Source: NORP240 sp046047495
GTDB taxonomy: Bacteria; Pseudomonadota; Gammaproteobacteria; Pseudomonadales; Pseudohongiellaceae
Length of the DNA stretch: 64,000 nt
Reading direction: 5' to 3'
Assembly (NCBI GenBank): GCA_046047495.1
Contig: JBJOHV010000097.1
Location: 62,001 to 126,000, forward strand
The translations under genes and the position numbers were made by a program. Of the stretch, positions 9,055-17,400 are shown piece after piece. A model generated the notes under the pieces. It saw nothing but the letters and a program-made list of their open reading frames with translations, had not been told where the DNA came from and made no database searches. The first letter of the stretch is position 1, and every line of letters starts with the position of its first letter.

Positions 9055-11106
9055 ATGGGCAAACTGCTGGGCATGCTCGTCAAGCTGCTGACCACCCTGT
9101 TGCTGTTGGTGCTGATAGTGGCCGCCAGCCTGTTTTTCCTGGTCAATCCGGAACGCTTCCGACCCGCGTTGATGGCCGGCTTCGAACAGCAAACCGGGCT
9201 GCAACTGGATCTGGCCGGTGAGCTGTCCCTGACATTGCAACCGCGCGTATCACTGCTGCTGCAGGATGTGCGCATTCGCCATCCACAGGCACCCAGGGAA
9301 CTGGCTTCGGCTCCCGGCGTGGTGCTGGATGTGGACCCTTGGCGGCTCGTGCAGGGAGAGTTGGCCCTGCTGGCCATGCGCATCGATGACCTTCATGTGA
9401 ACTGGCATACGGACAGCGATGGCATCAGCAATTGGCAGGGACTGTTCCCCGCTGCCGGGGGACCTCTTCAGGAAGCGGATGTGTCCAGCGCCGCTCTGCT
9501 GGCCACCCTGCCGGCCATCAGCCTGCGCAACGCCAGCGTGGATATCCAGAATCTGGCCGCACCCTACCAGTATTCACTGCGGAACCTCGATCTTGCTGCG
9601 CGGGATGCCAACGCTGTGAATCGGGCGTTCCCGCTGGAGGCCAGCTTTGATCTGCTGGATTCCTTGACGGGCAATCCCGTCCCGGTGCGCGTCTCCAGCA
9701 CCACGCGTGTGGACCTGGATCAGGGGGATATGGAGCTGGGCGATTTACGGGTGGCGGTCACGCCCATGCTGCTGCAGGGGGAGATGCAATTGCGGGATCT
9801 GGGCGGCAATTCCAGTACCAGCGGCCGACTAATGGCTGACGCATTTGACGCCCGGGCATTGTTGACCACCCTGGGGCTGGTGCCTGAACCCGATCCTGCA
9901 GTGGCATTAGGCACGCCCATGGCGGCACTCCATGAACAGACGTCCCTGCAAGTGACTTTCAATTCCGATGCCCGTCAGCTGCGGATTTCCGACCTGCGGT
10001 TTCAACTGGGTGACATGCAGGCCAGCGGTGAGGCCACCGTACGCTACGGTGAGGGAATACTTCCCCGAATCGTCAGTTATACACTGCAGACCGGCCCGCT
10101 GGATCTGACACCGTTTCGATCCAGCCCAACCATGGCACAGAGCCCGGATGACCCGGTTCCGTCCCCGCCATCCTCCGCTACCGCTTCTGCGGGCAGCACC
10201 CTGTGGACACGCCTTGAGGGCTGGATGCGGAACTCCGCGGTGCAGGGTTCCATCGGCATCGCAGCGGTCCGCCTTGGTGACCTCTCGACCGGTTACATCA
10301 ACGTGTTCACCAACCTCGAGGACGATGTCCTGGACATCGAGACTCAGGCTTTTGCCTGGCTGGAGGGCACCGCGCAGAGCACCCTGCGCATCGACTCCCG
10401 CGCAGCGCGCAGCGAGCTCAGCTCCCGGATTCGACTGGACCGGGTCAACGTGGCAGACCTGCCCCTGCCCCTGGTGCAACCGGACGCGCTCGGTGGCTTG
10501 CTGTCCCTGGAGGCGAACCTGCAAACCCGCGGCGACAGCACATCACAATGGCTGGACAATCTCATCGGCAGTGCTGCCTTCCGGGTGACCGACAACTCCC
10601 TGGACATCGGCCTGGTCAAGCAGGTTTTCATCGCCATCGCGGCCCTGTCGCCACGCGGGGAGGCGATACAGCAGTGGCCCGATGTGATCCGGGTGGCCGA
10701 CTTCAACGGCTATGTGGTGTTCGACGACGGGGTGCAAAACCAGCAATTGCAGGTGCGCCTGGACAATTTTGATATTCAGGGCTCTGGTGGCATCGATCCG
10801 GTGGCCCGTCGGTTCGCCTACGATTTGCAGTTCACCGTCATGGGGGAACCCCTGCCACAAACCATTCCGATCGATGCCATCTACCATGACGTGCACTGGC
10901 CAGTGCAGTGCGCCGCGGCCTTTGATGCCGAAATCAGCCAACTGTGCCGCCCGGATTTTCCCAGGGTCAGGGTCATATTCAGCGAGTTGGGCAATACGGT
11001 TGCCGTGCCCTTGCCGCTGTCGCGGGTGACGCCGGAGCAGTTGCCGGAAGCCGCCCGCGCCCTGCTGCCCAACCTGTTTCCCGTCGCGGACCCCGCGCTG
11101 CCCTGA
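9055..11106 (+). CDS. AsmA family outer-membrane homeostasis protein
   Basis: A 683-residue protein with one N-terminal membrane anchor (about residues 8-30) followed by the AsmA N-terminal domain (NPERFRPALMAGFEQQTGLQLDLAGELSL) and a large periplasmic beta-rich region ending in the AsmA C-terminal domain. The family belongs to the bridge-like group thought to carry or regulate phospholipids between the membranes. The ATG at 9055 was chosen because the anchor follows directly; the frame stays open back to 8584 over hisB antisense. Its stop overlaps the mutY start by one base (TGATG), so they are coupled. The asmA-mutY-yggX order is shared with pseudomonads. Confidence 0.9.
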   Translation: MGKLLGMLVKLLTTLLLLVLIVAASLFFLVNPERFRPALMAGFEQQTGLQLDLAGELSLTLQPRVSLLLQDVRIRHPQAPRELASAPGVVLDVDPWRLVQGELALLAMRIDDLHVNWHTDSDGISNWQGLFPAAGGPLQEADVSSAALLATLPAISLRNASVDIQNLAAPYQYSLRNLDLAARDANAVNRAFPLEASFDLLDSLTGNPVPVRVSSTTRVDLDQGDMELGDLRVAVTPMLLQGEMQLRDLGGNSSTSGRLMADAFDARALLTTLGLVPEPDPAVALGTPMAALHEQTSLQVTFNSDARQLRISDLRFQLGDMQASGEATVRYGEGILPRIVSYTLQTGPLDLTPFRSSPTMAQSPDDPVPSPPSSATASAGSTLWTRLEGWMRNSAVQGSIGIAAVRLGDLSTGYINVFTNLEDDVLDIETQAFAWLEGTAQSTLRIDSRAARSELSSRIRLDRVNVADLPLPLVQPDALGGLLSLEANLQTRGDSTSQWLDNLIGSAAFRVTDNSLDIGLVKQVFIAIAALSPRGEAIQQWPDVIRVADFNGYVVFDDGVQNQQLQVRLDNFDIQGSGGIDPVARRFAYDLQFTVMGEPLPQTIPIDAIYHDVHWPVQCAAAFDAEISQLCRPDFPRVRVIFSELGNTVAVPLPLSRVTPEQLPEAARALLPNLFPVADPALP

Positions 11107-12188
11107 TGCCACGAACCCACGCCTCGGACTGGTTCGCTCACCAGGTGCTGCAGTGGTTTGATCGCAACGGCCGCAAGCACCTGCCCTGGCAAGCCAGCCG
11201 GGATCCCTATGCCATCTGGCTTTCGGAGATCATGCTCCAGCAGACCCAGGTACCGACGGCAATACCCTACTTTACGAGCTTCCTGGCACGCTTCCCCACC
11301 CTGCAGGACCTTGCCGAGGCACCCCTGGATGATGTGCTGCACCTGTGGGCCGGGCTTGGCTACTACGCCCGCGCCCGCAATCTGCACCGCGCCGCACAAC
11401 AGGTCATCAGCCAGTATGGAGGTCGCATGCCGGGGACCGTGGAGGAGCTTCTCACCCTGCCGGGTATTGGCCGTTCCACGGCCGGTGCCATCGCCGCCAT
11501 GGCCTTTGGCCAGCCAGCCGCCATCCTGGACGGCAACGTCAAGCGGGTCCTGGCCCGCTTTCACGCCATCGAAGGGTGGCCAGGTCAGGCTCCCGTGGCC
11601 AGGCAACTGTGGGCATGGGCTGAATCCCATCTGCCGAAGACACGGGTGGCTGACTACACCCAGGCAATCATGGATCTGGGCGCACTGGTGTGCAGGCGCA
11701 GCAGCCCTGACTGCCCTGCCTGTCCTCTGCGCTCCCGCTGCAAAGCCCATGGGACGGGGCAAGCGGACCGCTTTCCCGGTCGCAAGCCGGCCCGCGCACT
11801 GCCGGTTCGGTGCCTGACGTTCTTCATTCTGTGCCGCCGGGGCGGGGAGGTCCTACTGCAGCGGCGTCCGGCCCAGGGCATCTGGGGCGGCTTGTGGAGT
11901 TTCCCGGAAGCGGATCGTCATGTGCATGAACTGCCCCAGGCATTGGTGGAGCGTCTGGGTCCGGCGGAACACCTGCGCCCCTGGGCCATAGAGCGCCACA
12001 CCCTGAGCCACTTCCACATGGATATCCTGCCCCTGTTGGGGGTGTTGGACTCGCCACCCGCCCTGGTTATGGAACCCGGGGACTGGCTGTGGTATTCATG
12101 GGTGCAACCCGCGCCCGTGGGACTGGCAGCTCCGGTGCAGCGCTTGCTGGCCAAGCTGCATTCCGGGCTCCCAGACTCATCGATGTGA
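11106..12188 (+). CDS. mutY: Adenine DNA glycosylase MutY
   Basis: MutY removes adenine mispaired with 8-oxoguanine. The 360-residue product has Glu41 in WLSEIMLQQTQV (general acid), the helix-hairpin-helix LPGIGRSTAGAIAAMAFG and Asp142 in ILDGNVKRVLAR. An iron-sulfur cluster motif is present with Cys196, 203, 206 and 212 (C-x6-C-x2-C-x5-C). The C-terminal third (about 230-355) is the NUDIX-like 8-oxoG recognition domain with IWGGLWSFPEAD. All key residues are present. It overlaps asmA by one base and is followed 16 bases later by yggX, the classic partner. Confidence 0.97.
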   Translation: MPRTHASDWFAHQVLQWFDRNGRKHLPWQASRDPYAIWLSEIMLQQTQVPTAIPYFTSFLARFPTLQDLAEAPLDDVLHLWAGLGYYARARNLHRAAQQVISQYGGRMPGTVEELLTLPGIGRSTAGAIAAMAFGQPAAILDGNVKRVLARFHAIEGWPGQAPVARQLWAWAESHLPKTRVADYTQAIMDLGALVCRRSSPDCPACPLRSRCKAHGTGQADRFPGRKPARALPVRCLTFFILCRRGGEVLLQRRPAQGIWGGLWSFPEADRHVHELPQALVERLGPAEHLRPWAIERHTLSHFHMDILPLLGVLDSPPALVMEPGDWLWYSWVQPAPVGLAAPVQRLLAKLHSGLPDSSM

Positions 12189-12204
12189 ACAGGAAAACCA
12201 CGAC

Positions 12205-12477
12205 ATGACCCGCATGGTGCAATGCAAAAAGTACGGAAAGTCCTTGCCGGGGCTGCCGGTGCCGCCCTATCCCGGCCCCAGGGGACAGGAGATCTACGAC
12301 ACCGTATCCCAGCAGGCCTGGAAAGAGTGGCAACAGCAGCAAACCATGCTGATCAACGAAAAACACCTGAACATGGCGGACCCGGCACACCGTCAATACC
12401 TGCAACAGGAAATGGACAAGTTCCTGCGCAATGAGTCCCATGATCAGGCTGAGGGCTTTACCCCCAAAGCCGGGTGA
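12205..12477 (+). CDS. yggX: Fe(2+)-trafficking / oxidative damage protection protein YggX
   Basis: A 90-residue cytosolic protein of the YggX family, linked to protection of iron-sulfur enzymes from oxidants. It starts TRMVQCKKYGKSLPGL with the conserved Cys7, followed by PYPGPRGQEIYDTVSQQAW and the NEKHLNM block, all hallmarks of the family. Its position directly after mutY, whose product carries an Fe-S cluster, is conserved in gammaproteobacteria. Confidence 0.96.
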   Translation: MTRMVQCKKYGKSLPGLPVPPYPGPRGQEIYDTVSQQAWKEWQQQQTMLINEKHLNMADPAHRQYLQQEMDKFLRNESHDQAEGFTPKAG

Positions 12478-12493
12478 CCGGGGCGTCACTGCC

Positions 12494-12523
12494 TTGACTA
12501 AAACCCGTCCGGCGGGTTTAATA
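12494..12523 (+). promoter_or_regulatory. Strong sigma-70-type promoter of tRNA-Phe
   Basis: TTGACT (12494-12499) and TTTAAT (12517-12522) are separated by exactly 17 bases, followed by a GC-rich discriminator (CGCCGC), the typical layout of a stringently controlled stable-RNA promoter. The mature tRNA begins about 43 bases downstream of the -10. Confidence 0.75.
12501..12519 (+). terminator. Hairpin after yggX embedded in the tRNA promoter spacer
   Basis: AAACCCG (12501-12507) pairs with CGGGTTT (12513-12519) around a five-base loop. It could end yggX transcription, but no U-run follows. It occupies the spacer and first bases of the -10 of the tRNA promoter. Confidence 0.4.
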
Positions 12524-12537
12524 CGCCGCTCTTGAGA

Positions 12538-12558
12538 GCCAGCCCGGGCCGGGCTGGC
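12538..12558 (+). repeat. Perfect 9-bp hairpin in the tRNA-Phe precursor leader
   Basis: GCCAGCCCG (12538-12546), loop GGC, CGGGCTGGC (12550-12558). In the transcript this strong stem ends seven bases before the mature tRNA 5' end, so it would sit just upstream of the RNase P cleavage site. Confidence 0.6.
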
Positions 12559-12565
12559 GCCCCTT

Positions 12566-12641
12566 GCCCAGGTAGCTCAGTTGGTAGAGCAGAGGATTGA
12601 AAATCCTCGTGTCGGTGGTTCAATTCCGCCCCTGGGCACCA
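12566..12641 (+). tRNA. tRNA-Phe (anticodon GAA)
   Basis: A 76-base cloverleaf read directly: acceptor GCCCAGG with CCTGGGC, D stem GCTC/GAGC with TTGGTA in the loop, anticodon stem GAGGA/TCCTC around TTGAAAA with GAA at 12599-12601, T arm with GGTTCAATTCC, and an encoded CCA at the 3' end. It has its own promoter upstream. No clear rho-independent terminator follows. Confidence 0.97.
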
Positions 12642-12729
12642 TAACCTTCTGTTTTCCCGGTCCCCAGCTGACTTCCCAAGTACGTTCCGGCCAACCGCGG
12701 ATCACTGATTTGTTACGAGCGGTACGAAA

Positions 12730-13338
12730 ATGCTGAACAGGTACATAATCGTAGATGATTTTTACAGCAACCCGGATGAACTGGTTCGGGTCGCATTGAA
12801 ATCATTGAAGGAAGAGGACTCTCCGACTGGAAACTATGCTGGCGTAATGACCACGGAATATTTTTTGGGGGCGGAGAGTAGAGAGGTATTTCAAAAACTG
12901 ACTCTGGAACCGTCCATCAACTCTTCAACCAACGCGAACGGAAGACTGCGGTTCACCAGAGCGAACGACTCATTCAAATTCCATATTCATTACGACGTGG
13001 ATGTGCAGACCCGCTGGGCAGGCGTTGTCTATCTTTCCAAGAACCATCCCAAGACGGATGGAACCTGTTTCTGGCGGCATTTGCGAACCGGATTGGAAGT
13101 GGCGCCCAACACTCCCGAGGGTTTTGCCAAGTACGGGTGGAAGGACTTCAATGACCTGAAAGCCTTCCTGGAGACCGAAGGGCTGGACGAATCATTGTGG
13201 GAAAAAACCTTTTCCATTCCCTACAAATACAACCGCCTGGTTCTGTTCAGGCCGTGGTTGCTGCATTCCCCGGGACCCGCTTTCGGAGACACGCTGGAGT
13301 CTTGCCGAATCGTGCAAACACTGTTTTTGGGCAATTAG
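12730..13338 (+). CDS. DUF6445-type protein, 2OG-Fe(II)-oxygenase-like
   Basis: A 202-residue cytosolic protein. The start (IIVDDFYSNPDELVRVAL) and the pattern of a HxD pair (His87, Asp89 in FHIHYDVD), a later His179 (WLLHSPG) and Arg193 match the facial triad plus co-substrate arginine of 2-oxoglutarate/iron oxygenases, and I place it in the DUF6445 family by resemblance. The substrate is unknown. It is visibly richer in A and T than its neighbours and lies directly behind a tRNA gene, a common insertion position, so it may have been acquired; no integrase or flanking repeat is seen. The ribosome binding site is weak. Confidence 0.6.
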   Translation: MLNRYIIVDDFYSNPDELVRVALKSLKEEDSPTGNYAGVMTTEYFLGAESREVFQKLTLEPSINSSTNANGRLRFTRANDSFKFHIHYDVDVQTRWAGVVYLSKNHPKTDGTCFWRHLRTGLEVAPNTPEGFAKYGWKDFNDLKAFLETEGLDESLWEKTFSIPYKYNRLVLFRPWLLHSPGPAFGDTLESCRIVQTLFLGN

Positions 13339-13352
13339 CCTCAGGAAGTAAT

Positions 13353-13395
13353 GTGTCATATAACGGTCATATATCCTTAACCGGGGTGACATAAT
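13353..13395 (+). promoter_or_regulatory. Pho-box-like site and extended -10 upstream of the PAP2 gene
   Basis: GTGTCAT (13353-13359), spacer ATAA, CGGTCAT (13364-13370) matches the PhoB direct-repeat consensus CTGTCAT-N4-CTGTCAT at 12 of 14 positions with the right AT-rich 4-base spacer. A TGA-CATAAT extended -10 lies at 13387-13395. The gap from box to -10 is 19 bases, longer than the classical 10-11, so the box may act from a slightly upstream position. Confidence 0.5.
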
Positions 13396-13438
13396 AGCTG
13401 TTTACTGTGTGCCCATCCAAAAACCGCGGGAGAGCGTC

Positions 13439-13957
13439 ATGCGCGATGGCCTGCTCAACATCGATACCACTGCCTATCTGTGGTTCAATCGTCTGCAGCA
13501 ACGGTCTTCCATTACCACCGCTGCCCGCTGGGTGTCACATACCGGTGACGGTTATTTCTACGCTGCCCTGGCAGTTCTGATTTTCCTGTTTGCCGACATT
13601 CATGCAGGCTTGTTCGTCAAGGCCGGTCTGCTGGCCTTCTGCTTCGAGGTGCCGGGTTTCATGGCCTTGAAAGCGATGATTCGCCGTGATCGCCCATTCG
13701 TACAAATTCCCGATTGTCAGTCTGCCATCCAGCCCCATGACAAGTTCAGTATGCCCTCCGGCCATACGGCAGCGGCCTTTCTGATGGCCAGCCTCATCAG
13801 TTACTGCTATCCGGAGTTTGCCCTGCTGGCCTATGGCTGGGCTACCCTGATCGGCACCTCCCGCGTGGTGCTGGGAGTCCATTATCCTGGCGACATCGTG
13901 GTCGGCGCCCTGCTGGGTTACCTGTGTACCTGGATCTCCCTCGGTCTGGTTGCCTGA
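13439..13957 (+). CDS. PAP2-superfamily membrane phosphatase
   Basis: A 172-residue integral membrane protein with about five membrane segments and the three PAP2 motifs: K78-x6-R85-P86 (KAMIRRDRP), PSGH (106-109) and S141-R-x5-H148-x3-D152 (SRVVLGVHYPGD). PAP2 enzymes dephosphorylate phosphatidic acid, phosphatidylglycerol phosphate, undecaprenyl pyrophosphate or lipid A; the substrate cannot be told here. ATG 13439 has a good GGGAGAG ribosome binding site; a GTG at 13409 is less likely. A Pho-box-like site lies about 70 bases upstream. Confidence 0.88.
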   Translation: MRDGLLNIDTTAYLWFNRLQQRSSITTAARWVSHTGDGYFYAALAVLIFLFADIHAGLFVKAGLLAFCFEVPGFMALKAMIRRDRPFVQIPDCQSAIQPHDKFSMPSGHTAAAFLMASLISYCYPEFALLAYGWATLIGTSRVVLGVHYPGDIVVGALLGYLCTWISLGLVA

Positions 13958-14095
13958 TCACCCCTCGATCTCGACCGTGTCCCTGCCTTGTTGCAGGGTC
14001 TGCCACCTCCGACAACCCCCACCCTGGATAGATTGCAGGTCTGGGGTTATTCTTGCGCCTGATTCATTGCCACCACCCCCCATGAGGAGAACACC

Positions 14096-14383
14096 ATGGC
14101 TAACGAAGGCTACCATGAGCCCATCGACGAACTTTCCGATGAAACCCGGGACATGCACAGGGCAATCACCTCGCTCATGGAGGAACTGGAAGCCGTGGAT
14201 TGGTACAACCAGCGGGTGGATGCCTGCAAGGACGAAGAGCTGAAGGCCATCCTGGCTCACAACCGGGACGAGGAAAAAGAACACGCCGCCATGGTATTGG
14301 AATGGATCCGCCGCCGGGATCCCGTTATGGACAAGGAACTGAAGGATTTCCTGTTCACCACCAAACCCCTGACCCACGACTGA
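14096..14383 (+). CDS. Encapsulated-ferritin-family (EncFtn-like) protein, no loading peptide
   Basis: A 95-residue helical protein closely resembling encapsulin-associated ferritins, which form a decamer with ferroxidase centres between subunits. The first helix holds SLMEELEAVDWY with Glu30, Trp36 and Tyr37, and the second holds RDEEKEHAAM with Glu60 and His63; these correspond, by remembered R. rubrum numbering, to Glu32, Glu62 and His65 of the iron site. The protein stops at FLFTTKPLTHD, where encapsulated members continue into a linker and shell-targeting peptide. No encapsulin shell gene lies in the window. A GAGGAGA ribosome binding site precedes ATG 14096. It converges on the TonB-dependent receptor across a bidirectional terminator. 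Confidence 0.85.
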   Translation: MANEGYHEPIDELSDETRDMHRAITSLMEELEAVDWYNQRVDACKDEELKAILAHNRDEEKEHAAMVLEWIRRRDPVMDKELKDFLFTTKPLTHD

Positions 14384-14396
14384 CATTCCGGCAGTC

Positions 14397-14424
14397 AAAA
14401 AAAACCCCGGCCAGGCCGGGGTTT
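14397..14424 (-). terminator. Bidirectional rho-independent terminator
   Basis: CCCCGGCC (14405-14412) and GGCCGGGG (14414-14421) form an 8-bp stem with a one-base centre, extendable by A-T pairs. On the minus strand it is followed by eight T, a strong terminator for the TonB-dependent receptor gene; on the plus strand TTTGTT follows, so it also serves the ferritin-like gene. Confidence 0.85.
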
Positions 14425-14463
14425 GTTCACGCAGAATAGGTGAGGTCCTTCTCGCTACTGCTC

Positions 14464-17400
14464 CTAGAACTCGAATTGCACACCGAGCCGCATTTCCCAC
14501 AGCGACTGGGGTGCCAGCAGGAAGTTGACCGACTTGTTGTCGAAGTTGTTGAACACATACTGACCCTGTGCGTTCACCGTGGACTGCACTACATCGGGTG
14601 AGAAGAACTGGGCGTCATACTGCTGACCCCACTCGTCATCCAGCATGTTGAGGAAGTTGTAGATCTTCAGGTAAACCCGGGCGCGGCTGTCGGCAAAGAA
14701 CAGGGGTATTTCCTGATCCAGACGCAGATCCAGTCGACCACTCCACTTGGAATAATCATCGTTGCGCTCCACAAAACCCTGGCTCAGGCCACGGTCGGTG
14801 ATGAATGCGGAGAATCCAGCCACGTCAAAGTTCGGGCCCACTACCACATTGGGATCGTTAGGGCCGGGCACATACAGCAGGTGGCGACGATTGCCGGAAT
14901 TGGAGCCTTCCAGGCCATTGCTGCTCATCACATAGGTCCCCGGCTGACCCTTGCGGCGGAACCACTGAGCCGTGATACGGGTTTCATAGCCCTCGATGAA
15001 GTTGTGACCGTAACTGACCCGGGCCGTGAAACGGTGCGGTGTCACATAGTTGGAAGTGCCTGCATCCGGATCATTGATGTCATTCAATGCCAGATTGGTG
15101 TAGTTGGACGATGCCACGGCGGAGGTCATGGGGCTGACATCCTCGGCGTCGGTAAAGGCATAACCCACCAGCCAGTCCAGGCCCCAATCGTAGTCATCCC
15201 GTGCTGTCAGTGACAGAGTATGGGACCTGGGTGACTCGTCAGAGTTGGTCAGCATGAAATTGGACTGGCCCCGCACGTTGCTGTAGATCGGTGCACCGGC
15301 GCGGGTGGTGCCGGTCTTGTCCTGGGCCACATCAACGTAGTAGGCAGGATCATTCGCCACCGAGTACAGGTAATCACCGTCCAGGGTGATGCCGTTGTCC
15401 AGTTCGACGGTGGCACCCAGGGCGAACTTCCACTCCGAGGGCTGCTCATAGCCGGGATCGATCAGCACCAGAAAGCTGTTGGAGGCGTTGGACGCGGTGG
15501 TATTGGCCACCGAGTCTTTCAACGCCTGGGGTACGTCGTAACCCGGGCGGGCGGAACCACTCAATACATAGCCACCACCGGGCAGCACGGACAGGTTGCC
15601 ATTGTTGCGGTCCCGCAGTTGCACATTGGACAATCCGTCGTTGCTCCAGGCGTTGGAGATCCACACGTTGGGATTACCCCCGGAGTACAGACCCAGGCCG
15701 CCACGCACCGTCAGGTTGTCCTTGGCTTCCCAGGTGAAACCCAGGCGCGGCATGAGCAGATCCAGTCCGTCCACATTGGCGTCGTTGCGCAGGCCGTTGT
15801 TCAGGGTGGTGAAGGCCTGGTTGAACTTGGGGCGGTCGTCGCTGGTGAACCAGTCATAGCGCAGGCCGGCCACGATGGTCAGGGCGTAATCGGGAATCTG
15901 GTATTCATCCTGGATGTAGACGGTATGCAGGACATTCTCGAAGTTGGCCGCTGCATCGGCGGCGTTGTTGGTGCCACCGCCACTGCCATAGAAGATGTCA
16001 TCGGGGATGCCCAGCTCGAAATTGTCGATGCCGGACAGCTGGCAGGCCGGGTCGGCCAAGCGGCCAGCGGCCGTCAGGCTGGCACAGCTGGCCGGGTTGT
16101 TGCGTGAGTTGTCATTGAAAAAATACTCACCACCACGGGCGTGCTGCACGAACTGGTTGAACACCGTCAATGCATCCTGCTCATAGCCACCGGTGATGAT
16201 GTGGTCACCCAGCAGGTATTCACCGACCAGCTTGTAAAAGTTGGATTCAGTGTTGAGCGCATTGGCCTGGCGGGAGTCATCCGCACCCAGATAGACGGTA
16301 TTGCTACCCAGAGCGATGCGGAATTCGGCGAAATCCTTTGGTCCCACCGTGACCTGGCTGTCATCCATGGTGTTCTGACTGATGAACACCTCAGATGAGA
16401 AATTGTTGGTCCACTGGGACGTCAGGCGCAGAGTCGTGGTCTCGGAGATGGCGCCCTTTTTATAAAAGTGGTTGGCAAAGGCGTACTGGTTGCTGCTGGA
16501 ATCCGAGGCGCGGTCCTCGATGCCATCGTAGTAGTTATAGATCAGGGCCGCGTCATGGTTCTGGTTGATGTTCCAGTCCAGACGCACCATGTATTTCTCT
16601 TCGGTCTGCAGGCCGTCGCTGGCCTGGCCGCCCGGATCATAGCTGTATACGCTGTTGGCAATCTGCTCGATGCGGTTGTAGTCGGCCTGGCTCAACCAGG
16701 AACGCTCCACACCGTTTCCGGAGCCTGCATAGCCCTGGGCGATGAATTCCGGCTCCTCCCGATCCTCGTAGGCCGCATAGATGAAAAGGGTGTCTTCGAT
16801 GAGGGGGCCGCCCACACTGAAGCCCTTGGTCTTTTCCTTGAAGTCTTTCGATTTTATGGTCTGGGTAATGCCATCCACAGTGATGGAGTCACCGCGCCAT
16901 TCATCCTGTGTCTGCTCATAAAACGCAGTGCCAGTCCACTCATTGGAACCTGACTTGGTCACCGCATTGATGTTGCAGGCGGTGAAGCCGCCGTAGGTCA
17001 CGTCAAAGGGGGCCAGTTCTACCGCAACCTGGGAGACGCCCTCGAAAGGAAATGGCATGCCGGTGGCGGTGGAGTAACCGTTGTCATTGAGTCCGAAGCG
17101 GTCATTCTGGCTGACGCCGTCCAGGCTGATGCTGTTGAAGCGCGGGTGCTTGCCAACACAGTTGATGGCAGAGCGATCATCCAGGTTCATGCGCGGATCG
17201 AAGATGAAGACATCCTTGATGTCACGATCGAAACCGACCGAGGTATTGAGATCGAAGGTGGAAAATGTTGCGGAAGGACCGGATGCCACGTCCACGATGG
17301 TGCCGGCATTGCCCAGCACCAGAATCTCTTCCACCCGACTGGCGCGATCCAGGGCAATGGTCAGATTGTAGATATCGCCGAGGGAGATGGAATCCACCAA

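Noticed and set aside
12566..13338. Genomic island inserted at tRNA-Phe
   Set aside because: No integrase, no repeat of the tRNA 3' end and only one odd gene; reported only as a composition anomaly.
14096..14383. Complete encapsulin nanocompartment locus
   Set aside because: No shell protein gene is next to the ferritin-like gene or elsewhere in the window.
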